Source of the DNA: Methanoregula sp.
Lineage (GTDB): Archaea; Halobacteriota; Methanomicrobia; Methanomicrobiales; Methanospirillaceae
Direction of reading: 5' to 3'
Assembly (NCBI GenBank): GCA_026625165.1
Contig: CP112999.1
Coordinates: 992,001 to 1,056,000, forward strand
Length of the DNA stretch: 64,000 bases
Under the pieces are notes generated by a model that saw nothing but the letters and a program-made list of their open reading frames with translations, searched no databases and was not told where the DNA came from. A program made the position numbers and the translations under genes. Positions 63,701 through 64,000 of this stretch are shown here, in pieces. Position 1 is the first letter of the stretch. Every line of letters begins with the position of its first letter.

Positions 63701-64000
63701 AAGCGATTGCTGCTTTTGATCAGGTGCTTACTGTGCGGCATTCGGATGAAGCCTCACTATACGGGAAAGGCAGGGCGCTTGCACAGGTTGGCAGGTACAA
63801 AGAAGCGATTGCTGTTTTTGATCAGCTGATTGCAGTTGATCCTGATTGCACACCTGCATATTTCCATAAGGGATCGGTCATGGTGGAAATCGGTGAATAC
63901 CGGTCTTCCCTTGAGGTTTTGGAGCAGGCAATTTTACGAAAACCACAAGACTCCTATGCACTCTATGCAAAGGGTTTGGCACTTGCCCATCTCAACCAGT
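57715..64000 (+). CDS. Giant tetratricopeptide-repeat protein (partial, no stop in the window)
   Basis: A single open frame from ATG 57715 to the window edge, more than 2,095 codons. Sampled stretches throughout translate as TPRs of about 34 residues with the usual Trp/Leu-Gly-x2-Tyr/Phe-x-Glu/Asp-Ala-Ile-x2-Phe/Tyr-Asp-x-Ala-Leu-x-Ile-x-Pro pattern; the phase is kept, so about 60 repeats follow one another with no other domain. Ribosome site AGGGAG precedes the start. No signal peptide or membrane helix is seen in the part shown. A superhelical scaffold for protein assembly is the usual role of TPRs. Many shorter overlapping frames in other phases are by-products of the repeats. Confidence 0.93.
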   Translation, partial: MSRTDAERLLRQGIELYDLGRFAEAIITFDRALELFPKLAKANYFKGIALYDLGHFEEAIAAYEQAIRIEPSEASAWYNKAATLAQLGRTEEALEACERLLSIKFDNAEAWILKGISLYELGRFKDAISAYDHALAIDPHHAKVHYNKGIALADLSRHHEAIIAYDKAIENIPTYAKAFYNKGTSLYEIGKYDDALAAFERVLALDPSDIWVWYFKCYIFAKQERYEEAVDAAERFIKTEPEHADIWVILGISLYKLGRPQDAIPAFDRALEKNPQITDAWLYKGLAANELHHEQDAIASLNKALAISPANAQAYYQRGLAHQNLREFREAADDFDRSLSFESENPDTLLNKGVVCIHLHRYEDALDALNRSIAKQPAVARAMYLKGVTLTKLGRHREAVDAFESTIKQDPACANAMYRQGVCYASFGRFSDAIAAFDRAVAINPSFALAVYHKGFALARLGKYDDAIGEYERTIALDPGYAPAYHQKGTILIKLNRYQEAIAAFDKSIGIKPGFAQAYFDKGMALMKLERYGDAILAFDSALEINNNYVAAHFNRGRALLELNEYEDAVHAFDSTLGIDPSFSPAIANKGRAFMQMERYSDAVEVYDALLAITPQNPAALYEKGIALARLGRSEEAVTVLDAALEQNPALTDGWVYKGIALSKMGLLEEAIAAFDTSIRINPSLFDPAIRRSIALYELGRFEEAIEGFNHALETNPNNARAWCFKGISQLGLDRFEDAIRSFDRAIENDRRCARAYYEKGNALSQLNRQLEAVIAYEKALEIKPSHASAHYRKGVALAQKDRYDEAIHAFESALAIDPKNADGYYYLGIALAGRDRYDDAILAFENCLALSPGNVSAYYYKGIAHIQCNQYEQAVDNFEKTIESEPDNPLANYYLGVALLQSEKFKDSIAAFTRAIDLDPSLSDAWMYRGIAFFSIEQYEDAISSLDKSLAVHPSSVEALMCRGNSLFRISRFLEASETFEKVLTISPTLVDAWMQRGNALYKLGRKQDALIAFTKALEVNPDRADGWTNKGHALYDIGKLQDALGAYNKALDLNPSLGDVWMRRGDALNELGKTKEAISSFQKSLNIEPNQTDGWIKKGKSLFELGRYQDAIDALDNAIALDQRSIEAFYQKGLALEKINRNDEAIMVFDLLLEINPGFNDAQFHKGVVLSKLGRHKDAILSFDRIIQLTPAFAPAWYLRGRSLVETGRFQDALDSFDKTLAIEPAYNEVHYYRGFALIKLGRYAEAIEALDTNLAKDTSNASGYYYKGIALAKVHRYDEALAAFDRTLLNDPYNPLAHYHRGRALAELGRHTDAIEAFGETLALKPKYTDARMRMGISLYYLGKFREAISEFDTVLSENPNNFHAHYYKGRSLSDLGKFADALDAYEHAIEIDSRFTDALYHKGLALISLVQFDEAVVAFDQAIELDPHYALAQFNRGIALVRKGNHQPALDSFMKATALMPKYAPAFYERGLAQALLGLNNDAAESFDRALEIDASLTDAALHKGLALFELGRYEDSLIAFEQAISVNKNFALAWYYKGRALAALGRDDDAVRAFDTSLEHDNTNAQAFYDRGIAQITLGKFTDSIESFDRVLEFIPNYSPAFFHKGLALTKSGMHEEAVLAFSIAIEINPKDSTAHFQKGMALAQTGDHTGALESFDAALAISPDKGDVLYEKGLSFAELGRHTDAVSAFDSVLQIEPGNINALYHRGLSLAELGSYADAVDALSRTLDSNPKLANGWVIKGICLFSLERHQDALLAYAAAIELEPSNPHTWYYRGRALLALGNSSEAIDAFDHAISLQPDFGEAHYQKGLALFKLEKFDDAKEAFEATLALIPDYPDALIQMGRSCAKKGSYAESVQVFDRVLLSDPVNIIALYGKARALDHLGEYDKAVAAYTRVVKARPECDRALYYKGCALARMGKHPPAIDTFRRALDINPSYRESWFEQGRSLFTLQRYDEAASSFDQALAINPDDTESSVQKGRSLFRLERFEEAIAAFDQVLTVRHSDEASLYGKGRALAQVGRYKEAIAVFDQLIAVDPDCTPAYFHKGSVMVEIGEYRSSLEVLEQAILRKPQDSYALYAKGLALAHLNQ

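Noticed and set aside
57728-63829. Numerous 60-230-codon frames in other phases along the last 6 kb
   Set aside because: All lie inside the TPR gene and repeat with its 102-base period; they are by-products.
57715-64000. Regular repeats as a CRISPR array
   Set aside because: Repeats are 102 bases long, degenerate, and translate as TPRs.

Overview
The window looks like chromosomal DNA of a hydrogenotrophic methanogen of the order Methanomicrobiales, most like Methanoregula. The evidence is the 3' end of a CfbB-type (coenzyme F430/cobamide) amidase, a beta-RFAP-synthase-family GHMP protein (methanopterin pathway), archaeosine genes tgtA-arcS, HypD, archaeal RNase P RNA, a MEDS-domain sensor kinase, a DUF3821-like surface protein and TATA-type promoters. 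The genus is an inference; no search was run.

Layout. 1-8.2 kb: cfbB 3' end; a decayed PAS/KaiC-like locus with four frameshifts; ilvE; tRNA-Glu; methyltransferase; DedA protein; GHMP enzyme; thioesterase; glycosyltransferase and FAD flavoenzyme. 8.3-9.9 kb: Na+/solute symporter with a 35-residue membrane partner. 10-13.6 kb: a two-gene unit pairing a PPDK that lacks its PEP/pyruvate barrel with a PhoU-like protein. 13.9-17.5 kb: cimA/leuA-ilvB-ilvN operon. 17.8-24.4 kb: UspA-UspA-GNAT fusion, then the polyphosphate operon ppk-CHAD/HD-ppx. 24.6-28.6 kb: zinc-ribbon membrane protein and split pntAA-pntAB-pntB transhydrogenase. 28.8-33.8 kb: tgtA-arcS, AMMECR1, rnpB, SRAP protease. 34.2-36.4 kb: six small genes, three of which share a Tyr-x-Asp ... 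Glu-Trp motif in coiled-coil proteins, with a zinc-finger protein and an AbrB-like protein carrying an H1/LEA-like tail. 36.6-37.8 kb: six-helix membrane protein. 38.1-47.0 kb: three large PAS histidine kinases and a response regulator. 47.1-51.2 kb: surface protein, thioredoxin-like protein, malic enzyme, AI-2E-type permease, tRNA-Arg. 51.5-57.4 kb: response regulator-PAS protein, iron-sulfur flavoprotein, hypD, MscS channel, sugar-phosphate isomerase, tRNA-Thr, small membrane protein. 57.7 kb to the end: one open frame of more than 2,095 codons made of about 60 TPR repeats, unfinished at the window edge.

Themes. Branched-chain amino acid synthesis (cimA, ilvBN, ilvE) and archaeosine modification are ordinary housekeeping. 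Phosphate/energy metabolism is prominent (PPDK-like/PhoU-like pair, polyphosphate operon, transhydrogenase). Sensory signalling takes up more than 10 kb. The best candidates for undescribed biology are the barrel-less PPDK/PhoU-like pair with palindromes in front of it, and the 34-36 kb coiled-coil cluster.
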